A stretch of 64,000 bases of DNA, taken from NCBI GenBank assembly GCA_026129405.1, contig JAHCID010000001.1, positions 837,237 through 901,236 of the forward strand, in the 5' to 3' direction. The notes below the pieces were generated by a model, which saw nothing but the letters and a program-made list of their open reading frames with translations, did not search any database and was not told the DNA's origin. Within the stretch, counting starts at the first letter, position 1. Every line of letters begins with the position of its first letter. Shown here one piece after another: positions 54,937 through 64,000 of this stretch. This DNA comes from a bacterium. GTDB lineage: Bacteria > Desulfobacterota > Binatia > DP-6. The translations under genes and the position numbers were made by a program.

Positions 54937-57603
54937 TCACCGCTGGGCCTCCCGCTCGCGGGCGAGGTCCTCGAGGCACGGCGCCACCAGCGACGTCCAC
55001 CCGGTCTGGTGGTTGGCGCCGCAGCCGCGGCCGTCGTCGCCGTCGAAGTACTCGTAGAAGAGGACGAGGTCGCGCCAGTTCGGGTCGTCGGCCCAGCGCC
55101 GGTCGTTGCCGTGGCACGGCCGGCGGCCGCTGGCGTCGGGAAGGAAGAGCGCCGCGAGGCGGCGCTGGAGCTCGCGCGCCACGACGTCGAGACCGACGTA
55201 GCGTCCCGAGCGCGCCGGCAGCTCGACCGTGAAGCCGCTGCCGTAGAAGTGGTGGTAGCGCTCCAGCGCCTCGATGATGAGGAAGTTCAGCGGGAACCAC
55301 ACCGGCCCGCGCCAGTTCGAGTTGCCGCCGAACATCCAGGTGTCGGACTCGCCCGACACGTAGCGCACCGACTGCGTGCTGCCGTCGGTGCCGAACGTGA
55401 ACGGGTGCTCCCGGTGGTGACGCGAGAGCGAACGCACGCCGTAGGGCGACAGGAACTCGGTCTCGTCGAGCAGGTAGCGCAGGATGCGCTCGAGTCGGGC
55501 GCGCGACGGGATCGCGAGCAGGCGGTCGCCGGTGGTCGCGCAGACGTCGAGGCAGGTGATCTGCGACGCCAGCTCGGGCCGGTTCTCGAGGAACCAGTGC
55601 ATGCGCTTCCTGAACCCGGGCAGCTTCTCGATCGTGGAGGTCTTGAGCGAGCTCACTGCGATCAGCGGCACGAAGCCCACGAGCGAGCGCACGCGCAACG
55701 GGATCGCGCGGCCGTTGCAGTGCAGCTGGTCGTAGTAGAAGCCGTCCTCCTCGTCCCACAGCCCCGTGCCGCCGACGTTGTTGATGGCGTCGGAGATGGC
55801 GATGAAGTGCTCGAAGAACTTCGACGCCATGTCCTCGTAGGCGGGATCGCCGTCGGCCAGCTCGAGCGCCATCGACAGCAGCATCATGCAGGTGAACGCC
55901 ATCCACGCTGTGCCGTCGGCCTGCTGCAGGTAGCCGCCGTCCGGCAGCGGTCGCGAGCGGTCGAACACGCCGATGTTGTCGAGCCCGAGGAAGCCGCCGC
56001 CGAAGAGGTTGTTGCCCTCGACGTCCTTGCGGTTCACCCACCAGGTGAAGTTGAGGACGAGCTTCTGGAAGACGCGCGCGAGGAAGCGCCGGTCGCGCGC
56101 CCCGCGCGGCCCGGTCATCTTGTAGACGCGCCACGCGGCCCAGGCGTGCACCGGCGGGTTCACGTCGCCGAAGGCGAACTCGTAGGCCGGGATCTGCCCG
56201 TTCGGGTGCATGTACCATTCGCGCAGGAACAGGATCAGCTGCTCCTTCGCGAAGTGGGGGTCGAGCTTCGCGAACGGGATCATGTGGAAGGCGAGGTCCC
56301 ACGCCGCGTACCAGGGGTACTCCCACGCGTCGGGCATGGAGACGACGTCGCGGTTGTAGAGGTGGCGCCACTCGTGGTTGCGGCCGGTGAGGCGCGCGGC
56401 CGGCGGCGACGGCTGCGCGGGGTCGCCCTCGAGCCAGGCGGTGACGTCGTAGTGGAAGAACTGCTTCGTCCACAGGAGGCCGGCGTAGGCCTGGCGTGCG
56501 ACCTGGCGCTCGGCGTCGGTCATCGTCGTCGGCAGCAGCTCGTCGTAGAAGGCGTCGGTTTCGGCGAGGCGGGCGGCGAAGACCTGCCGATACTCGGCGC
56601 CGAACGGCCGTGCCGGCGCCTCGCCCTCGGCGACGAGACGGAACGCCAGCACGGTCTCGCCGCCGGCCGGCACGGTGAGCACGTAGTGCGCCGCGGTCTT
56701 CGTGCCCACGCCGCCCGGGTTCACGGCGCCGCGCTCGCCGTCGATGAGCCAGCGGTGGAACGCGTCCTTCACCCACGGCGACGCGCTGGGCGCGTCGAAG
56801 AGGCGCTCCTGGTTGGTCTCGTTGTCGGTGAAGAGGAGGTCGCGTGGCGGCGTCTCGCAGTGGAAGCGGAAGCGGCCGAGGCTCGCATGCTCGAGGTCGA
56901 GCGTGGCCTCGTCGACGCGCGCGATGTGCGGTTTCGGCCAGTAGCCTTCGCCCGTGCGCCCCCAGCTCCAGGTGTTGCGGAACCAGACGTGCGGCAGGAG
57001 ATGGAGCGTCGCTTCCTCGGGGCCGCGGTTGGCGACGGTCACGCGCAGGAGGACGTCGTCGGGCGCGGCCTTCGCGTACTCGGCGGTGACGTCCCAGAAG
57101 CAGCCGCCGTCGAGGACGCCCGTGTCGAGGAGCTCGAACTCGGGGTCCTGGCGGGTGCGTCGCCGGTTCTCCTGGACGAGGTGCTCGTAGGGATACGCGG
57201 CCTGCGGGTAGCGGTAGACGGCCTTCAGGTAGGCATGGCTCGGGAGCGCGTCGAGATGGAACCAGCACTCCTTCACGTCCTCGCCGTGGTTGCCCTCGGG
57301 GCCGGTGAGGCCGAAGAGCCGCTCCTTCAGGATCGGGTCCCGGCCGTTCCACAGCGCCAGCGCGACGCACAGGCGGCCCTGGCGATCGGTGATGCCGAGC
57401 AGGCCGTCCTCGCCCCAGCGATAGGCGCGGCTGCGGGCGTGGTCGTGCGGCAGGTAGTCCCAGCACTCGCCGGTCGCCGAGTAATCCTCGCGCACGGTGC
57501 CCCACTGTCGCTCGGCCAGGTACGGCCCCCAGCGCTTCCAGTCCTTCTCGCGGCGGGCGTCCTCGTCGAGGCGCCGGCGCTCGGCCGTCGTGCGATCCGC
57601 CAT
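54937..57603 (-). CDS. GH63-family glucosidase (mannosyl-oligosaccharide glucosidase-like)
   Basis: 888 residues, close to bacterial GH63-like glucosidases annotated MGH1-type. The N-terminal beta domain includes QWGTVREDYSATGECWDYLPHDHARSRAYRWGEDGL. The (alpha/alpha)6 catalytic region runs about 400-880: WEYPWYAAWDLAFHMIPFAKLDP, with the Trp-Asp site of the family, HPNGQIPAYEFAFGDVNPPVHAWAA, NRKDVEGNNLFGGGFLGLDNIGVFD and WFGGNSNWRGPVWFPLNFL-like MFGGNSNWRGPVW. No signal peptide, so cytoplasmic. It probably cleaves glucosyl or mannosyl compatible solutes such as glucosylglycerate. First of three glycosidase genes on this strand. Confidence 0.85.
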   Translation of the reverse strand: MADRTTAERRRLDEDARREKDWKRWGPYLAERQWGTVREDYSATGECWDYLPHDHARSRAYRWGEDGLLGITDRQGRLCVALALWNGRDPILKERLFGLTGPEGNHGEDVKECWFHLDALPSHAYLKAVYRYPQAAYPYEHLVQENRRRTRQDPEFELLDTGVLDGGCFWDVTAEYAKAAPDDVLLRVTVANRGPEEATLHLLPHVWFRNTWSWGRTGEGYWPKPHIARVDEATLDLEHASLGRFRFHCETPPRDLLFTDNETNQERLFDAPSASPWVKDAFHRWLIDGERGAVNPGGVGTKTAAHYVLTVPAGGETVLAFRLVAEGEAPARPFGAEYRQVFAARLAETDAFYDELLPTTMTDAERQVARQAYAGLLWTKQFFHYDVTAWLEGDPAQPSPPAARLTGRNHEWRHLYNRDVVSMPDAWEYPWYAAWDLAFHMIPFAKLDPHFAKEQLILFLREWYMHPNGQIPAYEFAFGDVNPPVHAWAAWRVYKMTGPRGARDRRFLARVFQKLVLNFTWWVNRKDVEGNNLFGGGFLGLDNIGVFDRSRPLPDGGYLQQADGTAWMAFTCMMLLSMALELADGDPAYEDMASKFFEHFIAISDAINNVGGTGLWDEEDGFYYDQLHCNGRAIPLRVRSLVGFVPLIAVSSLKTSTIEKLPGFRKRMHWFLENRPELASQITCLDVCATTGDRLLAIPSRARLERILRYLLDETEFLSPYGVRSLSRHHREHPFTFGTDGSTQSVRYVSGESDTWMFGGNSNWRGPVWFPLNFLIIEALERYHHFYGSGFTVELPARSGRYVGLDVVARELQRRLAALFLPDASGRRPCHGNDRRWADDPNWRDLVLFYEYFDGDDGRGCGANHQTGWTSLVAPCLEDLAREREAQR

Positions 57604-57701
57604 TGTCCCCCCCCTCGCTGCTCCCGGTCCGCCCGCTCCGATGTCGGTCCTCCGTCCGGGTTACGGTCGAACCGCCGGCAGTCTCAAGCGCGACGGTCGT
57701 G

Positions 57702-59522
57702 TCAGCCCGGGTGTCCTGCGGCCGAGAGCCGGCGGTCGAGGTCGAACGCGGCGCTGATCAGGGCCAGGTGGGTGAACGCCTGGGGAAAGTTGCCCAGGTG
57801 CCGCGCGCGCGGGCCGAGCTCCTCGCCGTAGAGGCCGAGGTGGTTGGCGTAGCCCAGCATCTTCTCGAAGAAGAAGCGGGCCTTCGGCAGGTCGCCCAGC
57901 CGCGAGAGGCACTCGACGTACCAGAACGAGCACATCGAGAACGTCCCCTCGCCGGGCGGCAGCCCGTCGCTGAACTCGGCGTCGAGCCGATAGCGGTACA
58001 CGAGCGAGTCGGCGACCAGGCTCTGCTCGATCGCACGCAGCGTCGACACCCAGCGCGGGTCGGTCGGGGAGAGGAAGCGCACGAGCGGCATCAGCAGCGA
58101 CGCCGCGTCGACGGTGCGGGCGCCGGGATACTGCACGAACGTCTTGCGGTCGGCGTCCCAGAACGAGGCGAAGACGCTCTCGTAGATCGTGTCGCGGACC
58201 TCGTGCCAGCGGGCGATCGGGCCCGGCAGCGAGCGCCGGCGGGCGAGCCGGATCGCGCGGTCGACCGCCACCCAGCACAGCACGCGCGAGTAGAGGAACT
58301 CGCGCCGTCCGCCGCGCACCTCCCAGATGCTCTCGTCGGGCTGCTGCCAGTTGGCGCACACCCAGTCGACCAGCCGGCGCAGGTTGCGCCAGAGGTCGAA
58401 CGACACCGGTGCGCCGTACTTGTCGTAGAGGTACACGGCGTCCATCAGCTCGCCGTAGATGTCGAGCTGCAGGTGGTCGGCGGCGGCGTTGCCGATGCGT
58501 ATGGGCCGCGAGTCCATGTAGCCGCGGAGGTGCGGCAGGTCCTCTTCGTCCGGCACGCGCCGGCCGTCGATCGCGTACATGATCTGGAGCGAGCCGTCGG
58601 CCGCGAGCTCGTCGCAGCGGGCTTCGATCCAGCGCATGAAGGCGGCGGCCTCCTCGGTGAAGCCGAGACGCATGAGGCCGTAGAGCGTGAAGGACGCGTC
58701 GCGGATCCAGGTGTAGCGATAGTCCCAGTTGCGCGTGCCGCCGATCTGCTCGGGCAGGCCGAAGGTCGGCGCGGCGACGATGGACCCGTAGGGTCGCGAC
58801 GTCAGCAGCTTCAGCGTCAGCGCCGAGCGCTGCACCATCTCGCGCCAGCGGCCGCCGTAGGTCGCGCGGCCGATCCAGCGGCGCCAGAAATTCACGGTGC
58901 TCTTGAACGCGTCGGTGGCGTAGTCCGAGCCGCCGCACGGCGTGTCGTCGCCGTCGATCAGCTCCTCGAGCACGAACGCCGCGGCGTCGCCCTCGCGCAG
59001 GGTGAACTCGGCGACGGCGTCGCCGTCGTGCAGCTCGACGGGTACGTCGGCGTGCAGGCGCAGCGCCAGGCCGCCCTGCGGGCCGCCGCTGCGGAAGACG
59101 ACGGTCTTGCCGCGCTTCTCGGCCGTATGTGTGGCGCGCGCGTAGTCGAAGCGCGGCGCGCAGCGCATCCGGAAGCGCACGTCGCCCTGCACCGCCTTCG
59201 CGCGCCGCACGATGTTGTGGGCCATGCCGGCGTCTTCGACCGGCATGAAGTCGGAGATCTCGGCGGAGCCGTCCTCGCCGAGGAAACGTGTCAAGAGGAC
59301 GTTCGTGTCGGGCAGGTAGAGCTGCTTGTGCGTCGGGTCGTCGAGCACCGGCGCGAGCTGGAAGCTCCCGCCGCGCTCGGCGTCGAGCAGGCCCGCGAAC
59401 ACCGACGGCGAGTCGAACGCCGGCGCGCAGAGGAAGTCGATGGAGCCGTCCATCGAGACCAGGGCGACGGTGTGCAGGTCGCCGATGACTCCGTGATCCT
59501 CGATCGGTCGGGGACGCGGCAT
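57702..59522 (-). CDS. GH15-family glucoamylase/trehalase-like enzyme
   Basis: 606 residues, the normal length for cytoplasmic GH15. RPIEDHGVIGDLHTVALVSMDGSIDFLCAPAFDSPSVFAGLLD opens the N-terminal beta domain. The catalytic (alpha/alpha)6 barrel includes GLPEQIGGTRNWDYRYTWIRDASFTLYGLMRLGFTEEAAAFMRWIEAR near 260-310 and GEGTFSMCSFWYVECLSRLGDLPKARFFFEKML near 540, which carries the second acidic residue. No signal peptide. GH15 members of this type act on alpha-glucans or trehalose. It sits between the GH63-like and debranching genes with about 80-100 bp gaps. Confidence 0.92.
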   Translation of the reverse strand: MPRPRPIEDHGVIGDLHTVALVSMDGSIDFLCAPAFDSPSVFAGLLDAERGGSFQLAPVLDDPTHKQLYLPDTNVLLTRFLGEDGSAEISDFMPVEDAGMAHNIVRRAKAVQGDVRFRMRCAPRFDYARATHTAEKRGKTVVFRSGGPQGGLALRLHADVPVELHDGDAVAEFTLREGDAAAFVLEELIDGDDTPCGGSDYATDAFKSTVNFWRRWIGRATYGGRWREMVQRSALTLKLLTSRPYGSIVAAPTFGLPEQIGGTRNWDYRYTWIRDASFTLYGLMRLGFTEEAAAFMRWIEARCDELAADGSLQIMYAIDGRRVPDEEDLPHLRGYMDSRPIRIGNAAADHLQLDIYGELMDAVYLYDKYGAPVSFDLWRNLRRLVDWVCANWQQPDESIWEVRGGRREFLYSRVLCWVAVDRAIRLARRRSLPGPIARWHEVRDTIYESVFASFWDADRKTFVQYPGARTVDAASLLMPLVRFLSPTDPRWVSTLRAIEQSLVADSLVYRYRLDAEFSDGLPPGEGTFSMCSFWYVECLSRLGDLPKARFFFEKMLGYANHLGLYGEELGPRARHLGNFPQAFTHLALISAAFDLDRRLSAAGHPG

Positions 59523-59602
59523 CGGGTGTCGACGCTAGCACGGCTCGCCGGGGAGGGGGACCGGGGCGTGACGGCGCATCCGCCGGGGACGCTGCCCCGC
59601 CG

Positions 59603-61531
59603 TCAGCAGGCGACGCCGGCGCGCGCCGTGTCGTCGGCCAGCACGAGCTCGGCGAGGCGCAGCGTCTCGCCGACCGACCACGCCTGGAACGGGCAGCCGC
59701 GCGGCGTGTGCGGCGCGTCGCCGTCGACGATCTCCGAGACGTGATCCAGCCCCGCCTGATCGAGGTGCGCGAGCACGGGCGCGAGGAAGCGGTGCCGCGC
59801 CTCGGCCCGCGCCTCGGGCGTGTCACCGCGGACGCGCACCCAGGCCTCGACGAACGCGCCGAGGAGCCACGGCCAGGCGGTGCCCTGGTGATAGCCGGCG
59901 TCGCGCGCCTCCGGGCCGCCGCCGTAGTGCCCGACGTAGCCCGGCTCGCCCGGCGCGAGTGTGCGCAGGCCGAGCGGGGTCCACAGCGACGCCTCGACGA
60001 CCTCCACCACGCGCCGCGCGCGCTCGCCCTCGAGCAGCGAGAAGGGCAGGCCGCCGACGGCGAATATCTGGTTCGGCCGCAGCCTGCCGTCGGCGGTGGC
60101 GGGCCGATGGTCGACGTCGACGACGTCGTAGAGGCAGCCGCGCGCCTCGTTCCAGAACCGCGCCTCGAAGCTGGCGCGCCCGCGCACGGCGAGCGCCGCC
60201 CAGCGGTCGTCGAAGCCGGCGCCGACGCGCAGCGCGTTCAGCCACAGCGCCTGGATCTCGACCGGCTTGCCGATGCGCGGCGTGACGACGTGCCCGCCGA
60301 CGCGCGCGTCCATCCAGGTGAGCTGGAGCCCGGGCGCGCCGGCGGCGAGGAGGCCGTCCTGGTCGGCGCGGATGCCGTGGCGCGTGCCGGTGGCGTAGCC
60401 GACCAGGATCGACGCCACGGCACCGCGGAGCAGGCGCGCGTCACGCGCATCGATCGTCGGCGCCCGGCGCAGATACTCGTGCACCGCGACGACGAACCAC
60501 AGCGCCGCGTCGACGGTGTTCCACTGCGGGGCGTCGCCGTGATCGGGGAAGCAGTTCGGCAGCATCCCGTCCGACACCTGATGCGCCCACTCGCAAAGGA
60601 TCGCGCGCGCGTCGTCGAAGCGTCCCGTCGCCAGGCACAGCCCGCGCAGGGCGATGAACGTGTCGCGGCCCCAGTCGGTGAACCACGGGTAGCCGGCGAC
60701 GATCGTCTTCCCGTTGCCGCGCGCGACGAGGTAGGCGTCGGCGGCGCGATGGAGCCGCGGGCCGAGGGAGACGCGGCGGACGCGCTCCGCGTGGCGGACG
60801 GCGACGGAATCCTGCGCCGGCGTCGTTGCGGTCGTGAGGACCAGCGTCGCCTCGCCGGGCGAGAGCGCGAAGTGGAAGACGCCCGGCGTCGCCAGGTCCT
60901 CGGTGCAGTCGAGCCCGCGCGCGCGCTCCTCGGTGTAGAGGAAGCGGCGGTACCAGTCCGGCGCGTGCTCGTAGATGCCGCTCGCGCGCACGGCGACGGC
61001 GGGCACGCCGTCGTAGGGACGCCAGACGAGGGCGCCGTCCTCCGTCGTCGGGTCGAAGCGGAAGGCCGGGTTCTCGTGATGGAGCGCGTGGTGGTCGCGT
61101 CCCGAGTGCAGCAGGCGGACGCGCAGGCGCACGTCGTCGGCGGGGGCGACGAGCGACCAGGCGAGCACCGCGGCGGCCGTGCCCTTCGGCACGACCAGCT
61201 CCTGGCGCACGCGGGTGCCGTCGGGCAGCGTCCAGGTCCACGTCGGCCAGGGCTCGGTGGTGAACGCCGTGAGCCGCGTCGCGCCGTCGCCGGCGACGAC
61301 GTCGCCCGCGTAGCGCTGGCTCGTCAGCGCGAAGGAGCCGTGGGGCGTGTCGACCCAGGCCTCGTGCCCGTTCACGAGCACCATGCGGCCCGTCGGCGGG
61401 GCCGTCGCCGCGAGCAGCAGCGCGTGGTAGCGCCGTGTGCGGATCTGGTCGACGGTGCCGGACGCGAAGCCGCCGAGGCCGTCGGCCTCGAGCCACTCGG
61501 CGCTGCGATCGGGAAGCGGGCACGTGGTCAC
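59603..61531 (-). CDS. Glycogen debranching enzyme (amylo-alpha-1,6-glucosidase, archaeal/bacterial type)
   Basis: 642 residues. The N-terminal domain starts EWLEADGLGGFASGTVDQIRTRRYHALLLAA, the hallmark of this type. The C-terminal (alpha/alpha)6 domain has GYPWFTDWGRDTFIALRGLCLATGRFDDARAILCEWA near 275 and NQIFAVGGLPFSLLEGERARRVVEVVEASLWTPLGLRTLAPGEPGYVGHY with HQGTAWPWLLGAFVEAWVRV near 560. No signal peptide. It removes alpha-1,6-linked branches during glycogen breakdown. With the GH15 enzyme and glucokinase (2.1 kb) it would convert storage glucan to glucose-6-phosphate. Confidence 0.92.
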   Translation of the reverse strand: MTTCPLPDRSAEWLEADGLGGFASGTVDQIRTRRYHALLLAATAPPTGRMVLVNGHEAWVDTPHGSFALTSQRYAGDVVAGDGATRLTAFTTEPWPTWTWTLPDGTRVRQELVVPKGTAAAVLAWSLVAPADDVRLRVRLLHSGRDHHALHHENPAFRFDPTTEDGALVWRPYDGVPAVAVRASGIYEHAPDWYRRFLYTEERARGLDCTEDLATPGVFHFALSPGEATLVLTTATTPAQDSVAVRHAERVRRVSLGPRLHRAADAYLVARGNGKTIVAGYPWFTDWGRDTFIALRGLCLATGRFDDARAILCEWAHQVSDGMLPNCFPDHGDAPQWNTVDAALWFVVAVHEYLRRAPTIDARDARLLRGAVASILVGYATGTRHGIRADQDGLLAAGAPGLQLTWMDARVGGHVVTPRIGKPVEIQALWLNALRVGAGFDDRWAALAVRGRASFEARFWNEARGCLYDVVDVDHRPATADGRLRPNQIFAVGGLPFSLLEGERARRVVEVVEASLWTPLGLRTLAPGEPGYVGHYGGGPEARDAGYHQGTAWPWLLGAFVEAWVRVRGDTPEARAEARHRFLAPVLAHLDQAGLDHVSEIVDGDAPHTPRGCPFQAWSVGETLRLAELVLADDTARAGVAC

Positions 61532-61568
61532 GCGTTCTGCATGACCGGGACGCCGGGCCTGTTACAAG

Positions 61569-61603
61569 ACGGGCGGCTCCCGCCGGCGCGGAGAGCCGCC
61601 CGT
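61569..61603 (-). terminator. Hairpin downstream of the glutathione S-transferase gene
   Basis: A perfect 11-bp stem (ACGGGCGGCTC / GAGCCGCCCGT) around a 13-nt loop, starting 6 bp past the gst stop on the minus strand and followed there by CTTGTAA. It probably ends the gst transcript before the debranching gene. Confidence 0.55.
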
Positions 61604-61609
61604 GTCGCG

Positions 61610-62221
61610 TCAGTCGGCGCCGGCGCGCTGGTAGGCGGGGCGCTGCGCGATGCGCTCGAGGTAGGCCTTCGCGTGCGGCGTGTCGTCGCCGAGGAGCCCC
61701 ATCATCGCGCACCAGACGAGCGTCGAGCCGACCATGACGTCGGCGGTGCCGATGCGGTCGCCGACGAGCCACTCGCGGCCGGCGAGCGCGGCGTCGACCA
61801 CGCCGACCGCGCCCACGAGCGTCTCCCGCGCCGGCCCGACCAGCTGCGGCAGCCGCTCGGCCTCGGGCTTCATGATCGTGTGCAGGAAGATGGTCACCGC
61901 CGGCGGCTCGAGCCCGGACATGGCGTAGTGGATCCACTGGTAGTAGCGGCCGCGCTCCGGCGTGCCGGCCGGCGGAGCGAAGCCCTTCTCGGGGTACTTG
62001 TCGGTCAGGTACTGGCAGATCGCCGCCGACTCGAAGAGCGCGAGGTCGCCGTCGACCAGCGTCGGCACCTGGCCGTTCGGGTTGAGCTTCAGGTACGCGG
62101 GCTTCTTGTGGTCGCCCGCCGAGAGCGAGAGACGCTCGACCTCGTAGGGGACACCCAGCTCCTCGAGCAGCCAGCGCGGCCGGACCGATCGGCTCTGGGA
62201 CGCGTGGTACAGCTTCAGCAT
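61610..62221 (-). CDS. Glutathione S-transferase family protein
   Basis: 203 residues. Thioredoxin-like N-domain: MLKLYHASQSRSVRPRWLLEELGVPYEVERLSL, with the early Ser as candidate thiolate-stabilising residue, NPNGQVPTLVDGDLALFESAAICQYL (cis-Pro loop and glutathione-binding ES pair) near 48-72. All-helical C-domain: REWLVGDRIGTADVMVGSTLVW near 150. The start ATG 62221 has GGAGGAGGG upstream; the frame extends far beyond but only as an antisense artefact of prfC. Substrate unknown. It is divergent from prfC across 150 bp. Confidence 0.92.
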   Translation of the reverse strand: MLKLYHASQSRSVRPRWLLEELGVPYEVERLSLSAGDHKKPAYLKLNPNGQVPTLVDGDLALFESAAICQYLTDKYPEKGFAPPAGTPERGRYYQWIHYAMSGLEPPAVTIFLHTIMKPEAERLPQLVGPARETLVGAVGVVDAALAGREWLVGDRIGTADVMVGSTLVWCAMMGLLGDDTPHAKAYLERIAQRPAYQRAGAD

Positions 62222-62371
62222 CGTGGCCCTCCTCCGTGATGCGGTGTGGGCGGAGTGTGGGCCGGCGGATGCGGCGCCGCAAACCGCGCGGTTGCCCGGT
62301 AGGAGGCCCGCAGGTATCCCTTGCCGGTTCCACCCGATGTCTCCCCCGTCTTCCCCGAGGTCCCCGGTCCG

Positions 62372-63991
62372 ATGACGCCCGAGCAGGCCCAGGTCGCCCG
62401 CGAGGCGGCGCGGCGGCGCACGTTCGCGATCATCTCGCACCCGGACGCGGGCAAGACGACGCTGACCGAGAAGCTGCTGCTCTACGGCGGCGTCATCCGC
62501 GAGGCGGGCTCGGTGCGCGGCCGCGGCGCCGCGAAGCACGCCACCAGCGACTGGATGGCGATAGAGAAGGAGCGCGGCATCTCGGTGTCGACGAGCGTGC
62601 TCCAGTTCCCCTTCCAGGGGCTGTGCGTGAACCTGCTCGACACCCCGGGCCACGACGACTTCAGCGAGGACACCTACCGCACGCTCGTCGCCGCCGACTG
62701 CGCGGTGATGCTGCTCGACGCCGCCAAGGGCGTCGAGCCGCAGACGATCAAGCTCTTCAAGGTGTGCCGCATGCGGCGCATCCCCATCGTGACGTTCGTC
62801 AACAAGATGGACCGCTGGGGACGGGAGCCGCTCGAGCTGCTCGACGAGATCGAGGAGGTGCTCGGCATCCCGGCGACGGCGGCGACGTGGCCGGTCGGCA
62901 TGGGCGAGACGTTCCGCGGCGTCTTCGACCGCTGGAGCGAGTCGCTGCTGCTCTTCGACCGCGGCGCCGGCGGCGCGCGTCGCGTGCCGCAGACGGTCGC
63001 GAGCCTCGCCGCCGACGCCGCGAGCCCGCTGCCGGAGAGCGCACGCAGGACGCTGCGCGCCGAGCTCGACCTCCTCGAGACCGCCGGCTACCCGTTCGAC
63101 CAGGACCTGTTCCTCGCCGGCGAGGTGACGCCCGTCTTCTTCGGCAGCGCCATCACCAACTTCGGCGTCGAGCCGTTCCTCGAGCGCTTCGTCGAGCTGT
63201 GCCCGCCGCCCGGCCCGCGCAAGTCCGACGGCGGTCCGGTGCCGATCGAGGGCCCCGCCTGCTCGGGGTTCGTCTTCAAGATCCAGGCGAACATGAACCC
63301 GAAGCACCGCGACCGCATCGCCTTCGTGCGCGTGTGCGCCGGACGCTTCGAGCGCGGCATGACGATCGTCCACGAGCGCACCGGCAAGCCGCTCAACGTG
63401 AACCGCGTCATGCAGCTCCAGTCGCGCGAGCGGGCGACGGTCGACGAGGCGTTCCCCGGCGACATCGTCGGCGTGTGGGACGGCGGTCAGCTCGCCGTCG
63501 GCGACTCGCTCTACGAGGCCGAGCCGATCCGCTACGAAGCGCTGCCGCGCTTCTCGCCCGAGCACTTCGTGCGCGTGCGCCTGCCGGACGCCCTGCGCCG
63601 CAAGCAGCTGCGCAAGGGGCTCGAGCAGCTCTCCGAGGAGGGCGCCGTGCAGCTCCTGTCCGACCACGCGCTGCGCGATCCCGACCCGATCCTCGGCGCC
63701 GTCGGGCCGCTCCAGTTCGACGTCGTACGCCACCGCCTGCGCGACGAGTACGGCGTCGAGGCGACGTTCTCGCCGCTGCCCTACCGGCACGCGCGCTGGA
63801 TCGCGAATCCGGGCGTCGACCTCGACGACGTCGCGCGGCGCAGCAACGTCGCCGTCTGCCTCGACGCCGACGGCAAGCCGCTCATGCTCTTCAAGAGCGA
63901 CTTCGAGATGTCCTGGGTCGCCAAGCACTGCCCCGAGCTGGAGCTGGTGGCGGCGGTGCGCGCCGGGGCGACCGCGGCGGCGGGCGCGTAG
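62372..63991 (+). CDS. prfC: Peptide chain release factor 3
   Basis: 539 residues, usual RF3 length. GTPase domain: G1 ISHPDAGKTTLTEKLL near 24, G2 around EKERGISVSTSVLQF, G3 DTPGHDDFSEDTYRTL near 90, and G4 FVNKMDRWGREPLELLDEIEEVL near 145. Domains 2 and 3 contain FVFKIQANMNPKHRDRIAFVRVCAGRF and VGPLQFDVVRHRLRDEYGVEATF, specific to RF3 rather than EF-G. It recycles RF1/RF2 from the ribosome after termination. I chose the ATG at 62372, where family similarity starts; a TTG at 62321 would add 17 residues. Complete within the window. Confidence 0.95.
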   Translation: MTPEQAQVAREAARRRTFAIISHPDAGKTTLTEKLLLYGGVIREAGSVRGRGAAKHATSDWMAIEKERGISVSTSVLQFPFQGLCVNLLDTPGHDDFSEDTYRTLVAADCAVMLLDAAKGVEPQTIKLFKVCRMRRIPIVTFVNKMDRWGREPLELLDEIEEVLGIPATAATWPVGMGETFRGVFDRWSESLLLFDRGAGGARRVPQTVASLAADAASPLPESARRTLRAELDLLETAGYPFDQDLFLAGEVTPVFFGSAITNFGVEPFLERFVELCPPPGPRKSDGGPVPIEGPACSGFVFKIQANMNPKHRDRIAFVRVCAGRFERGMTIVHERTGKPLNVNRVMQLQSRERATVDEAFPGDIVGVWDGGQLAVGDSLYEAEPIRYEALPRFSPEHFVRVRLPDALRRKQLRKGLEQLSEEGAVQLLSDHALRDPDPILGAVGPLQFDVVRHRLRDEYGVEATFSPLPYRHARWIANPGVDLDDVARRSNVAVCLDADGKPLMLFKSDFEMSWVAKHCPELELVAAVRAGATAAAGA

Positions 63992-64000
63992 GCCGCGTCA

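Overview
This is a 64 kb, very GC-rich window (I estimate near 70 percent) from a Gram-negative bacterium. Secreted proteins carry Myxococcus-type disulfide-rich repeats (DUF4215-like, with CxDG/CDDGN motifs). Next to them are LLM-family flavin/F420 oxidoreductases, CaiB/BaiF CoA-transferases, a TonB system and RND efflux. This mix fits an uncultured deltaproteobacterial lineage such as Myxococcota, Desulfobacterota or Candidatus Binatota. That placement is inference: no rRNA gene or ribosomal protein is present to confirm it. I see no tRNA, rRNA gene, CRISPR array, insertion sequence or phage gene.

Layout. 1-6.0 kb: the end of a class III nucleotide cyclase, an ABC-F ATPase, glucokinase with a small partner, and a translationally coupled pair of family III CoA-transferases. 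6.1-11.5 kb: a minus-strand TonB module in the order receptor, TonB, ExbB, ExbD, ExbD. 11.8-21.6 kb: a plus-strand array of seven exported proteins. They are built from Lys/Cys helical modules, DUF4215 disulfide repeats, Thr-rich mucin-like linkers, a recurring cohesin-like beta domain and, in one protein, a dockerin-like calcium-loop pair plus a beta-helix. This is the most novel region. 21.7-29.5 kb: redox and catabolic genes, including two LLM oxidoreductases, a large exported cytochrome c/copper-monooxygenase-like fusion, a TetR regulator with a clear operator, a ferritin-like protein, an Asp-nucleophile hydrolase and a CYTH protein.

29.5-43.7 kb: mostly housekeeping and unknown genes. 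They comprise a Cys-rich envelope protein, Lgt, GNAT, a fumarylacetoacetate hydrolase with a CoA-binding protein, a DEAD-box helicase whose C-terminal frame appears broken, a LeuD-like orphan, an M16 peptidase, an exported MsrAB fusion, an aldehyde dehydrogenase and a DUF420 membrane protein. 43.8-44.1 kb: a compact minus-strand transcription unit with a promoter-like site, a 15-nt Shine-Dalgarno match, a 14-codon ORF and a strong intrinsic terminator. 44.2-54.9 kb: a membrane glycosyltransferase-like protein, an adaptor/RND/outer-membrane-factor efflux operon and a divergent two-component system with a small lipoprotein. 54.9-61.5 kb: three alpha-glucan/disaccharide hydrolases. 61.6-64 kb: a glutathione S-transferase and release factor 3.

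Working model (inference). The exported array and the adjacent TonB module look like a cell-surface system, with matrix or scaffold proteins next to nutrient uptake. Glucokinase and the three glycosidases point to intracellular alpha-glucan or trehalose turnover. The CoA-transferases, LLM enzymes, aldehyde dehydrogenase and FAA hydrolase suggest organic-acid or hydrocarbon catabolism.
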